A DNA stretch of 64,000 nucleotides from Ceratopteris richardii (Eukaryota; Streptophyta; Polypodiopsida; Polypodiales; Pteridaceae). Positions 20,516-30,079 of this stretch are shown piece after piece. Numbering within the stretch: the stretch's first letter is position 1; the number at the start of each line of letters is the position of its first letter. The notes beneath the pieces were generated by a model. That model saw only the letters and a list, made by a program, of their open reading frames with translations. It was not told the origin of the DNA and ran no database searches. Location: the NCBI GenBank assembly GCA_020310875.1, contig CM035416.1, positions 3,393,709-3,457,708 on the forward strand, read 5' to 3'. Position numbers and translations under genes: made by a program.

Positions 20516-21289
20516 TTAGTATTGTTCTTTGTTCTTACCTCCTCTTCCTTTACCTCTGAAATTCATCTTTTCTTTTGTAAAGTTAGATTGATTTGACGTT
20601 CCTTCATCATCAGTTGACTGCCTTCCTTTGCCATTCTTTTTCTTGTCCTTGGAGTACATAGGTTGACTTGCACTCCTATCATTGTCTCCCTTAATGTCCT
20701 GCTCAAAAGTTAGCATGTGTCCTAGCAATTGATTAAGATCAGGAGTAAAGTGATCTAATGACAATTCTATGGACAATATGAAAGGCTTCCACTTCTCATC
20801 TCCTCTCAGACCTGTATGTATTTGCCTTACCAAATTATCTTCTTCAATGTCTTCATCTACTGCTCCCAAGCTATCTGCAATATCCTTCATCCTTGCCACA
20901 TAATCAAAAATTGATTGTGAACTCTTCTTCTTGAAAGTTGTGAACTCTGCCCATAATGAGGACTTCCTTGACTTGGTTGTGTTTTGGAAATGCTCTTCCA
21001 AAGCATTCCACACATCTGTTGCACTTTCTAATCCTCTAATGTGAGGTAGAAGATAATCATTTACAACCATGTAAATGATGCTTCTAGCTTGAGCATCCTT
21101 TCTCATCCAATTCTTCAAACCTGCGAGTTCTTCCCTAGTTGGAACACTAGGATCTTCAAACTCAAGCTTTTCTTCTTCTCCTGTAATGAATGCCATCAAA
21201 TCTTTGCTCATGAGGTGTGCCTCCATCCTCATGGACCAAGCTGGATAGTTCTCCCTATCTAGCTTATCAATCTGCAAGCTTTCTCCCAT
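20516..21289 (-). CDS. C3 Gag (UBN2-type copia gag)
   Basis: An open frame of 257 codons beginning MGESLQIDKLDRENYPAWSM, with WNALEEHFQNTTKSRKSSLW, AEFTTFKKKSSQSIFDYVAR, MKDIADSLGAVDEDIEEDNL and a Lys/Gly-rich tail. This is the copia Gag fold found in Tnt1-like elements and aligns throughout with residues 1-250 of the C1 polyproteins. The start is the first ATG after the primer site. It would form the element particle. Confidence 0.85.
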   Translation of the reverse strand: MGESLQIDKLDRENYPAWSMRMEAHLMSKDLMAFITGEEEKLEFEDPSVPTREELAGLKNWMRKDAQARSIIYMVVNDYLLPHIRGLESATDVWNALEEHFQNTTKSRKSSLWAEFTTFKKKSSQSIFDYVARMKDIADSLGAVDEDIEEDNLVRQIHTGLRGDEKWKPFILSIELSLDHFTPDLNQLLGHMLTFEQDIKGDNDRSASQPMYSKDKKKNGKGRQSTDDEGTSNQSNFTKEKMNFRGKGRGGKNKEQY

Positions 21290-21506
21290 CTTTGATCTTC
21301 TGTGTCTGCAATTACTATGATTTATGATAATAGAGTGTACCTTTGATATAAAGCTTTAATCCTTCTTGATCCTTTGAACTCGTGCTTTGTAATTTTGCAA
21401 GTTATCTTCAAGAATTTCACTTCCTCCACCTTCAATTAGAAGGAGCTTCAATATCTGCCACAGTCGAGACTTCTAATGCCTTTACTTCACTTGTATTGCA
21501 CCTTCT

Positions 21507-21518
21507 GCTCTGATACCA
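21507..21518 (-). other. C3 primer-binding site, tRNA-Met
   Basis: The minus strand reads TGGTATCAGAGC, an exact match to the initiator tRNA-Met complement, just inside the LTR that begins at 21523. Confidence 0.9.
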
Positions 21519-21522
21519 CTAT

Positions 21523-22532
21523 TGGAGACCTCTTAATCTCCAAAGGTTTGATCTATACTAATTTAACAACACCTCTATATCAGTTATGGATCAGACTTTA
21601 GATAAATGTTACCTTCATTTACCAAAACTTTCATTATCACTTCTCTGAGTGAAAAACTTCCTTCTTCAGAAAGTCTGTTTCATAAATTTACTTCATTACC
21701 TGCACATATCTTTAGATTTCTTCAAAATAATGATGCACATATCTTCACACTACCTTTGCGCAATCATATCAACCATTAGTTCTTCAAAAGAATCATTAAA
21801 ACTTTAATTTGATCCTTAAGATCAAAAGTATGTCAGAAACTATCTTCTTGAACAAGCGACTTTGACATAGGTAACTTCTAAGGTTGATTTCTCACAGCAC
21901 AGATCCTATTTTGCTAATGCTTTTAGCCATAGCTTCCTTATCTTCCAACTTAGATTTTGAATGCTCACTCATCAAAAACTTTACACTGTGCGCTGAGATC
22001 TAAGCAAAACATTGACACAAAAAAATGCACGACTTTGAGAGTTCTTCCTGCAGACTTTACATACACATGTTCCTATTGATCATACTCACATCATGAAAGG
22101 GATTAGGCCATGAAACTTTGAACGTAGCTTCATTAGCTTCTAGATTAGATGTGTACAAAAGATTTCCTGATCCACATGATCAGGCTGAGAGAAATCAGAG
22201 AAAGACTCGACGCTAAACTCGTGAAGATGACTCTCTACACATCTATCTCAATGAAACTTGGCTTCTAATGACTCTACCACTTATTTCTTTACATCATTGA
22301 CTTATATACATATGTTCCTAGAATTATCCCACATCTATTACATTACTCCTTATAATCCTAAAGATTACCTATACTCATAGTACAAGAATTTCCACCTGTA
22401 ATGTACATATGTATACAAGTTATCATTCTGAAATCTCTTCACTTTCTCAAATGACTTCTTTCACTTCAATCTGATCATTGACTTGCTTTAAAATATTTGT
22501 AATCATCAATTTGGGATTGCTTTGTTCCAACA
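21523..22532 (-). repeat. C3 5' LTR (about 1,010 bp)
   Basis: On the minus strand it starts TGTTGGAACAAAGC and ends GGTCTCCA before the primer site. The start resembles that of C1 LTRs (TGTTGGTGC). No partner LTR is present in the window, so the age is unknown. The right flank is R-family sequence, so C3 was inserted into an R LTR. Confidence 0.75.
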
Positions 22533-22663
22533 TTGCAAGATCAAGGACTCCTTGGATTCAACAAAATGGAGTTGCAAGAATGTGAAATAATATTTACAAT
22601 GGTTTTTAGTGATCAAAATCATTGTTTTTATAGTCAATTTAAGAAGGAAACCAATTCTGCATG
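22533..22663 (-). repeat. Short R-family LTR fragment
   Basis: CAAGGACTCCTTGG...CAAAATGGAGTTGCAAG and TTTACAATGGTTTTTAGTGA match 13850-13960 of the R LTR. It is flanked by copia C3 on the left and by the T3-derived element on the right, so it was the target of both insertions. Confidence 0.75.
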
Positions 22664-23160
22664 TGTTGATGCTCGGATCCCGCAGACACATGAATGCAAA
22701 GGATAGTCTCGAAACAAAATCACACAAAAGTACTCAGAGAATAGAAAGAGACAAGAGATGACACCAGATTGGGTGCAATCTCCCCCCACATACTCTGATG
22801 GACAGGTCTATCAAAGCATGTGTATTTATAAGAAATTCATATTACATCCTGAATAGAAGATACATGAGGGCCGTGCTTCCAAAAGCATGCTTTTTTTTCT
22901 TTATTTACAAATTTGTAATTTTCTATTTTTACAAAAACGTCGCTTTCTAAAGCGATCTATTATTTTTTTACAAAAATAACTAAAAATACTTTCTTCTAAA
23001 AATAACTATCTTCTAAAAGAATTCTTCTAAATATCTCCAAAAATATTTGAATAAGTCCCTGTGCTTTCACACCCTCATGGATCTTCACTTGCTCAATCAA
23101 AACACAAAACACATTAAAATCCTCAAGTCATATCATTCCAATATTCCATAAAGTATAACA
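22664..23160 (-). repeat. T3-type LTR, 3' position (497 bp)
   Basis: Reverse complement of the plus-strand LTR at 62092-62596 (TGTTATACTTTATGGAATAT type start, GGGATCC near the end). A TATA-like box (CTTATAAATACA on the minus strand) lies at 22821-22832. The near-palindromic word CGCTTTCTAAAGCG occurs inside. Confidence 0.85.
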
Positions 23161-23316
23161 TGCCTCCCAGTTGACGAGCAACTGACCTTAGTTGATAAGA
23201 ATAAAATAGACATGGATGGCCAATCACATGTCCCATCATTGAACAATCATAAGCATGTTCCATGTAAAAACACATGCATGGAACTGGAGAACCCGAATTT
23301 AATGTGAATATGAATG

Positions 23317-24159
23317 ATAAGCAGGGTTAAAGCCTATTTTGGAACCTAAATGCAATCCAAAAGTGATTACAAAAATGAATATCTCGATGTAATAAAATAA
23401 TGTTTGGAAAACAATGAATGATTAGTAGCAATCTATTTACTAACCATGAATGATTAGTAGTAGTTTGAAACAAATTATAAGCCTTTGCTCAATGGAACAT
23501 GAAGAAATAAGAAACTTTTAGTATGTCCTATATACTTGAATGCATATGCATACTAATTTTCTAAAAATTTCAGTAGCATAACGGTGCAATTTTGAAAATC
23601 GAAAAAATTATGACAAGCGATTTCTGTGATATTGGTGCCGACAGGCACAATCTGTCCACAAATGGACCAAAAGGGGATTACACACCCTAACAAATATATA
23701 TTTTTCTCTTTGGTAACCTACAAGAAAATACTTACCTATCCCTGCAAAGAAAAATACATGAACCGCACAATACGATATGCAATATGATGCAAAAAGAGCA
23801 CAACAATGCATATAAATTGACAGGAGGCTTATTTGGAGGTTCAAAAGATCAGTTGCAAGTGTGTGTAGGTGCTGAAGAGGATCCACACTCCATCGGAATA
23901 GCTTTCCAAGTATCGCCCAATTAGTTGTGCTTCAAAACATTGCTTGAAAGAGGATTGTTAAAGAAGTATGGCAAACTTCAAAATTCTAAAGGTGACTAAG
24001 ACTAAAACCAAAAGAGCTTTTGTAGTAACCATTCTTTTACTAGGTCTCTGAGTGGGCTTTCCATAGAAACAAAAATTTCTTGATTTGGAGCTTGAATGCT
24101 CAAGTTATGGCCCAAAATGTGAAAATTTGTGGTCTTAATCGGCTAAATTTGACAAGCTT
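23317..24159. other. Interior of the T3 derivative, no gene seen
   Basis: AT-rich DNA with no pol homology and no convincing frame on either strand. The longest open frame (minus strand, about 23608-23886) has no recognisable domain. Confidence 0.4.
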
Positions 24160-24814
24160 TGGCTAATAGAGCAGATGCAAATTCGTGTTTTGTATCCTCT
24201 TCTTCACGTGGATGAGTGCACGAGCAATATCCCACATGCCTTGTTTATGCACAAGAATCATATATAAAGTGTTGCGCTTCTGTCCTGTAAATCGTTGAGG
24301 AATAAAGATGCTCTTTCTCTCCCCCTCCCCTCTCAATGCTCACGCGCGGGATGAGGAAGGCTTCATCATTAGTTTAATACAAGAGAAAAGTAAACTAAAC
24401 CTCTCTGTCACTGTGAAGAGGCATGTCACGAAATCTGGAGACATGCCTGCGCGAGGAGACTGAGTGGCCAACGTCTCAGACTCGGGCAGCCGCTCGACGG
24501 AGTGTTGTACAACCTCTCACACGATGTGGTCACGAGTGTGTGAGGCTTATCTTTGAGCATTGTATGCCTGGGGAACACCGAGATGTCGGCTGCTCGTGAG
24601 AACATATGAGATGATATGTGGGGAGGGTGGTCTAATGGCTCCCTTCCCGAGGTGCCTTCTGTTTCTATTTGCGCTCATAAGTCGACACGCGAGATGATGA
24701 AGAAGAAACGCTCTAGATCCTCTGCAGAACGACGACGATGATGAAAAAACTTGGGGACCTCCACCCAAGACGATGACACCGATCATGGTCAAGATGACGA
24801 TGATGATGGTGATG
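24160..24814 (-). other. GC-richer interior segment of unknown origin
   Basis: This stretch differs from its surroundings in composition, with many CG dinucleotides (CACGCGCGGG, GACTCGGGCAGCCGCTCGACG, CGACGACGATGATG). It contains a minus-strand open frame of about 100 codons at 24547-24855 with no recognised domain. A (GAT/GAC)n-like acidic-coding run is at its right end. It could be captured host sequence, but I cannot match it to a gene. Confidence 0.35.
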
Positions 24815-25208
24815 TAAAATCTCACATCACATAATCTGATGGACAGGTCTATCAATCAGAGCATGTGTATTTATAGGAAATTCATATTATGTCCTGAATA
24901 GAAGATACATGAGGACTGTGCTTTGAAAAGCATGCTTTTTCTTTATTTATAAATTCATAATTTTCTATTTTTATAAAAACACCGCTTTCTAAAGCGACCT
25001 ATTATTTTTTTACAAAAATAACTAAAAATACTTTTTTCTAAAACTAACTATCTTCTGAAATGATTCTTCTAAATATCTCCAAAAATATTTGAATAAGTCC
25101 ATGCACGTTCACACCCTCATGGATCTTCACTTGCTAAATCAAAACACAAAACACATTAAAATCCTCAAGGCATTAAACCTTCATTCCAATATTCTATAAA
25201 GTATAACA
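24815..25208 (-). repeat. T3-type LTR, 5' position, partial
   Basis: Matches 22790-23160 (ATACATGAGG, TCTAAAGCGACC, ACACCCTCATGGATCTTCAC) and ends AAAGTATAACA at 25208. The primer-side end is absent, so the primer site cannot be read. Confidence 0.75.
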
Positions 25209-25479
25209 ACATGTTTATGTGTGGTTCATTAATATGTCATTTTCCATTGCTTCGTTCCCTTTTGCATAAGTAGGGTACCTTACCATATGTTTTTTTTTTT
25301 TTAATCCTAAAAGAAAAGAAGAAGTTAGTTTATAGGCGAAGCATTTATTTATATACACTGAGTGATCATTCCTATGACAGTAAAAGCTAAGTCCTATTCC
25401 GGTTATGGAAACTTGCACCTCTACTTTTATTGAAGAAGCATGTGCCGAATGCATGGCCTTGTAATGTGGCCCTAGCATG

Positions 25480-26250
25480 CATACTCTAGATGCAATTGAT
25501 TCTATATGAGTGCAAGAAGAGTCTCTTTGATTCTTTTGGTCATTTCCTTGTCGCTTCTTGGGTCTCCATATCAACTTTGTAGTCTATAATGGTGGCATTT
25601 TCTTCTATTGCATTCGTTTTCCTCGACTCTTGAATGTGGTCTTTGACTTATTCTTGTTTTTGGATTGGGTTTCCCGTGTTGTGGGCTTTTGGGGTTTTTT
25701 GCGATCCATGAAAGCTTCCCTTGCTTTACATTGCTGGTATGACACCTCCTTGAGTTTTTCTATCTCTTGATTTGCTGCAATTAGGGCTGCTTTTGGGATC
25801 CATATGCATGACTGTGATTTGTGGGCCTCCACCAATGATTTTGGAAGCCATACACGAAGAATTTTTTATCTATCCTTTTGAGATTTTGAATAGTGGTACT
25901 TTGCTTCATCTCGATTGGATGATTGATCTATTCCTGTGTTATGCCGACATGTTGAGGTAGTTTTGCTTTGCGTACCCATTTTACTTGTGTATTGAATGGA
26001 TGTGGTGATTGGACAGTTGACATCCATGTCGGTTTCCTTCTTGTAGCGTGGATAGGTTGAGAAGAGATGTCTTCACTATTTCTCTCAGGCACATGTCTTA
26101 CAGGAGAAGTGGGCACACAATCATGCAGTATTTCCCTGCTTGCAGGCAAATCTAGATTAGGGCACTTTTGATACACATCCGTTCTTGAACCTTCTTCCTT
26201 CTCCTTCTTTGAGTTATCTTCCTTAGGTAAGATTGTCCTAAGGGTTTGGG
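25480..26250 (-). pseudogene. 3' coding remnant of G1b beyond the retropepsin-like domain
   Basis: Minus-strand coding-like sequence without a recognised domain. Visible blocks are YQKCPNLDLPASREILHDCV, and a Lys/Glu-rich stretch (AALIAANQEIEKLKEVSYQQ) that looks like a coiled coil, followed by a basic tail (KNKNKSKTTFKSRGKR). It lies on the same strand as the upstream retropepsin-like domain and may belong to the same 3' frame. The remaining 270 bases to 25209 show nothing I can name. Broken. Confidence 0.4.
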
Positions 26251-26767
26251 ACAGTCTAGCTTCTATAAGACAAAAGACTTCTTTATGCCCTACTTTGGCC
26301 GATATGTATCCTTGTGTAAGGTATATACTGACTTGATTCTCAAAGATCTAGTCTTATCATAGGATCAGATTTTCAATAAGGTCTTCATCTCTGCATACCA
26401 AGAATATTTGTTTCATAGTGGAATTTCCTAGATGAAGAGACATTAGGACTTCTCCTACACATTTGATACTTCCTCTGATTCCTATCATTTATGACTTGGA
26501 GGAACTCAAAGTCATGTTAAGGTGAGTGGTTAACGACACTCGTATGCAACTTAGTGTTGCCCCTGTGTCGATCAATGCATCCACTAGTCGACATTCCATG
26601 TTCCCAATTCCTAGGTTTAAGTATGTTTGGGAAATAAAGTTGCTTGCGTTGTTTGCATTACCTACTTGGTAGTTTTCCATGGGTATAGGTTCCTCTCCCT
26701 GTAGATATTGTTCATCTCGTTGCCTCATCCGCTCTTTTTGTTTCCTAATTTCTTCTTGAGCTTCCAT
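26250..26767 (-). pseudogene. Retropepsin-like domain located 3' of integrase
   Basis: The minus strand encodes a Glu/Arg-rich helix (EEIRKQKERMRQRDEQYLQG), then YLNLGIGNMECRLVDALIDT followed by GATLSCIR. DTGA is the aspartic-protease active-site motif. About 80 residues on, sequence of the type SLHLGNSTMKQIFLVC and NLIL occurs, matching the second half of retropepsins, where an ILG-type motif is expected. G1b already has a DSGAG protease site upstream of reverse transcriptase (about 55575), so this is a second protease-like domain. It could be part of a long G1b 3' frame or the head of a different element joined here. Fossil, broken. Confidence 0.6.
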
Positions 26768-26839
26768 TCAAGCTTCTTCTCTAATCCTTTCCTCTTCTTT
26801 CTTCTGATTTTGCACTCCTGCAAGTCGTGCCAACATCTA

Positions 26840-27960
26840 GTCCGTTAATGGTTCCATATATCTCTTAATTCTACAACCACTAATGTAGTTGGGAAGTACA
26901 TCTCTGTCTAAGGTGGATAAGTTTACTCCTCCGCTTGTTGAAATTCGATTCATCAATAATGGTCCATATCCTCTCTACTGCAATTTCTTTGCATGTTGTT
27001 TCAACATGTACACTAATACCAGATCTCCTTCCTTTAAGGCCTTGTCCTTAATATGTGCATCATAATAGGCTTTCTGTGTCCTTTTAGCTGCATAAATTCT
27101 TGCTACAGCTTGTAGTCTTGTTTCATGCAATTTTTCAATTTGGTCCAATTGTTGGGATAGTTCATGGCCTGCCAATCCTTGTGTTGTGCTACACGTAGGG
27201 TAGGTACTAAAAACTCAATGGGTAAGATTGCATTTTGTCCATATACTGAATTAAAAGGAGTGGTACCAATGGTTGTCTTGTAAGCCACATGGAAGGCCCA
27301 AATTGCATGATGCAATCATTTGTCCTAATCTGACCTTTTGTTGTTGACTATTTTGGTCAACACTGTGCACAATACCTTATTGGAACTTTTTTCTTGACCA
27401 TTAGCTTCAGGGTGGTAAGGGGCTGATTTTTTGTGCATCAAAAGGAATTCATTCATTAATGATTCTATTACTTCATTCATGAAGTGTGTGTCATTTCTCC
27501 TCATTGCTTTCGTTTCTACCCATTTTGTTGGATAATCCATGGCCACTATTATATATTCAGCATATGATCCCTTGCCTGGAGGATTTATAGGTCCTATGAA
27601 ATCAATGCCCCATTTTGAAAAAGTTGTTGCATAGGTCATGGGTCTTAGAGGCATGTCATCTCTTTGTATAGGATATTTGGTCCTTTGGCACACTTCGCAA
27701 CTTTGTACATATGTGTCAGCATCCATGTGTAGAGTTGGCCACCACAAGCTGACAAAGAGAATCATTTTTATTGTTCTTTCAGCTGAAAAATGTCCTCTTG
27801 TGGCACATGCATGTTCCATCTCTAAAATGGGTAAGTATTCTCCTTCATGTACACATAATCTTAGCTGATTGTCCTTTCCCCCTTTGAATAATTGTTTTCC
27901 AATTATTTTGTAGTCCTTACTCATTTCCTCTAGGGTCACTTTCCTTGCTAAACTAGCTCC
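26840..27960 (-). pseudogene. G1b integrase region
   Basis: The zinc-finger part is seen as HACATRGHFSAERTI and CEVCQRTKYP. The DDE core shows FSKWGIDFIGPINPPGKGSY, IIVAMDYPTKWVETKAM and PYHPEANGQ. The C-terminal part has AFHVAYKTTIGTTPFNSVYG, EGDLVLVYM and RGYGPLLMNRISTSGGVNLS, followed by ISGCRIKRYMEPLTD. The order is normal Ty3. The C-terminal tail continues toward the retropepsin-like domain. Integrase inserts the cDNA and usually leaves 4-5 bp target duplications. Fossil with several breaks. Confidence 0.85.
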
Positions 27961-28299
27961 TTCCTCACGTGTTCATGTTTTTAAGAATTTTACCAATGTG
28001 TTACTCCATGTTGGTGCTATGGTAGAGAATTGTAGAGATGCATGGTCCTCTAGGGTACTCTCCTAGCATTCTTGGCATCTGCTAATGTGTTCGTGTATGT
28101 CCTTTGGCATGTCTGGCTAGTATACTCCCAATTTTTTCAATTCTCTCAATGTTCCATGGACTCTTTTATGATTTTTCCATCGATTCACATGAGCTTGATC
28201 CATTACCTTTTTCTATTTAGCTTCTTTGACACATCTCAATAATATGCCATTTGGTTCTTTGTAGTAGAAACTACATGCTACAATATGTAAGTTACATGA

Positions 28300-28927
28300 T
28301 TACAATATCTCTATTGATCCTATGGTGTGGTCCTTGCGTTAGGATTGGTATTAACTTTTCCAACCATTTTGGACACACTTCTAAATTGGACAAGGTATGT
28401 ATCTAGTAGATCATCAGCCACACCGTTGGATGGTTCTCTGTGTGTCACCTGAGATAGATGATCTGCTCTTACATGAGTAATTCCTTTTTTGATTATTACT
28501 TCAAAATAAAATTCCATCAGCAATAGGAACCATCTCACTAGCCTTCCCGTATTACAAGGCTTATTGTCAAGATACAATAATTCTTGATGGTCGATAAAGA
28601 ACTTGAATTTGGGGCTAAGAGGTAATGTCAAAATTTCTTGACTGCATACACCATTCCTATGCCTTCTCTTTCGGTAATGGTATAATTTCTCTCTGCCTTG
28701 TTTAGTTTTCTACTCACATATGTGATAGGATGATCTAATTTTCCTTCATCTGCAAATTGAGCTAGTATGCACCCTATTGAATAATTTGATGCATACATAT
28801 GGATATGGAATGGTTTGTTCCAATTGGGTACCTTCAAGATAGGTGTTGAGCTTAATCCTCATTTCAACTCATTAAATGCTTTTTCACAATCTTTAATCCA
28901 AGTGAATTGATTCAATAAGCCATATAG
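28300..28927 (-). pseudogene. G1b RT connection and RNase H region
   Basis: From the array edge leftward the minus strand encodes the RT tail, then the RNase H blocks PNWNKPFHIHMYASNYSIGC and ITYVSRKLNKAERNYTITER, and further on FFIDHQELLYL and HVRADHLSQ. RNase H removes the RNA strand during cDNA synthesis. The same region in the RT fragment at 8165-8400 is a close relative. Fossil copy. Confidence 0.82.
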
Positions 28928-28959
28928 AGGCTTAGCGATTATAAAGTACATGTGGATAA
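28928..28959. repeat. 32-bp host-flank repeat, left copy
   Basis: The 32 bases from AGGCTTAGCG to TGTGGATAA immediately left of the array are repeated exactly at 53606-53637 on its right. A usual copia target duplication would be only the last five bases, GATAA (28955-28959). Confidence 0.9.
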
Positions 28960-30037
28960 TGTGAAGAGAGATGGTGGATGCAATCCAAAGATGAGTAGGT
29001 GCCGCTACAACCAGCTTCACACCAGCCAACTGAGACTTCAGAGTTGATTAGTAGACCCTTTGAGCTTCCTAAATCCACCAAAATATCAGCCAAGTACTTT
29101 GAAACATGTATCCCAAAAGTTTAAGTCAAGACAGGCTAGTTGCGAAATGACTAGCTCCCAAAACTTGCTATTTTTGGACATACACCTGCTGGAAAAAATG
29201 AACAGTGCTCTAAACCTGGAAGGAATTAGAAAAATTCCTTTTGGGCATAGCAAATAGACTTAGCAAGCTTCCTATTCCAAGTTAAGACACTTCAAATGAT
29301 GGACTGAGCAATGAGAACAAGTTTCATCAAGTTCTGGAACATTCCCACAATTCTCGGGGCTCTGCAGAGATAGACCAGTAAGCAGTAAAATGCAGATATC
29401 TCCAAAAGTATAACTCCAATGACCTTGAAAATTTATAGGTAGAAACTACACAGTGAGAGCTATCCAACGCACTTTAAAACACTGAAAAAGGTTCAGTAAA
29501 ACTCGAGATATGACCTTCTGAAGTTACTGCTCTGAGTGAGTATAGCAGAGAACAAAACAGAGAGGTAGATGATAATAAATGTATAGATTCACATATGATT
29601 ACAACCACATTGGCAATGAATCTTTGCACAATGGGAGTAGAATGATAGAGCTATGGAGTAAGCTCTTCAATCTCTACAAAATGACATGAAGTGGTCACGT
29701 ACAAGGCTTGCTGATCGCCTCTTCCTTCTTGCTCCTTTTATAGCTATTCTTGGAGGGAGTTTTGAATTCGAATTCGAATGGCTCCACCTAAAAGTGATCC
29801 CCAAAGTTAGGAGAGATTCCCTCAGCTCAAAAATTTGTGATTTTGGTAGTTGGAGCCACGAATTTGCTTTTACATCATGGATGAGGTAAGCCATCCTTTT
29901 ACTTTTTTCTTTTTCCATTTACAAGAGATAAAATGTACTCTTTTACAAGAGGTGTTCACATGACTACTCATGTGACTTACAAATGAGGATAATATCAAGC
30001 ATATCAAGCATGTAGGCTTGGGCAAAATGCACCAACA
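28960..30037 (-). repeat. C1 LTR A (1,078 bp), left end of the array
   Basis: The plus strand begins TGTGAAGAGAGATGG and ends TGCACCAACA; in element sense it runs TGTTGGTGCA...CTCTTCACA. A TATA box, CTATAAAAGG on the minus strand, lies at 29734-29743, with matching boxes in all other copies. The polypurine tract (GGCTTGAGGGGGAGC, 30038-30052) follows on its right, marking it as the 3' LTR of body 1. Type 1, together with B. Confidence 0.93.
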
Positions 30038-30052
30038 GCTCCCCCTCAAGCC
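30038..30052 (-). other. C1 polypurine tract
   Basis: The minus strand reads GGCTTGAGGGGGAGC next to the LTR start TGTTGG. The same tract follows LTR B at 35399, LTR D at 41836 and LTR F at 48273. It is absent after C and E, where the next LTR follows after four bases. Confidence 0.88.
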
Positions 30053-30079
30053 TAACATGCTTGGCCTCCAAATAAGTCT

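Larger units (their letters stand above)
19954..22532 (-). mobile_element. Ty1/copia element C3, 5' half only, broken
   Basis: Reading on the minus strand: LTR (21523-22532), tRNA-Met primer site, gag, zinc-knuckle region and the start of protease, where it is cut by the G1-type LTR. C3 is related to the C1 array family (both gags open with a KLDRxNYPAWSxRMEA block) but is well diverged. The rest of pol and the 3' LTR are not seen in the window. About two or three breaks. Confidence 0.8.
22664..25208 (-). mobile_element. Non-autonomous T3-chromovirus derivative (LARD-like)
   Basis: A T3-type LTR lies at each end (22664-23160 and about 24815-25208), both minus-oriented. Only about 155 bp next to the left LTR match the T3 pol end and polypurine-tract region of the copy at 61930-62092. 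The rest of the interior has no pol coding. The flanks read GCATG on the left and ACATG on the right, a possible four-base target duplication. This is the layout of a large retrotransposon derivative mobilised in trans. The right LTR lacks its primer-side end, so the element is not whole. Confidence 0.6.

Noticed and set aside
24547-24855. Host gene exon in the GC-richer island
   Set aside because: The open frame has no recognisable domain and no splice-site pattern that I can support. I list it only as unexplained sequence.
29060-29257. Plus-strand open frame of 65 codons repeated at every C1 LTR (also 34421, 39776, 40858, 46213, 47295, 52653)
   Set aside because: It recurs only because the LTR recurs. 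It lies antisense to the element, has no family motif, and its conservation equals that of the surrounding non-coding LTR.
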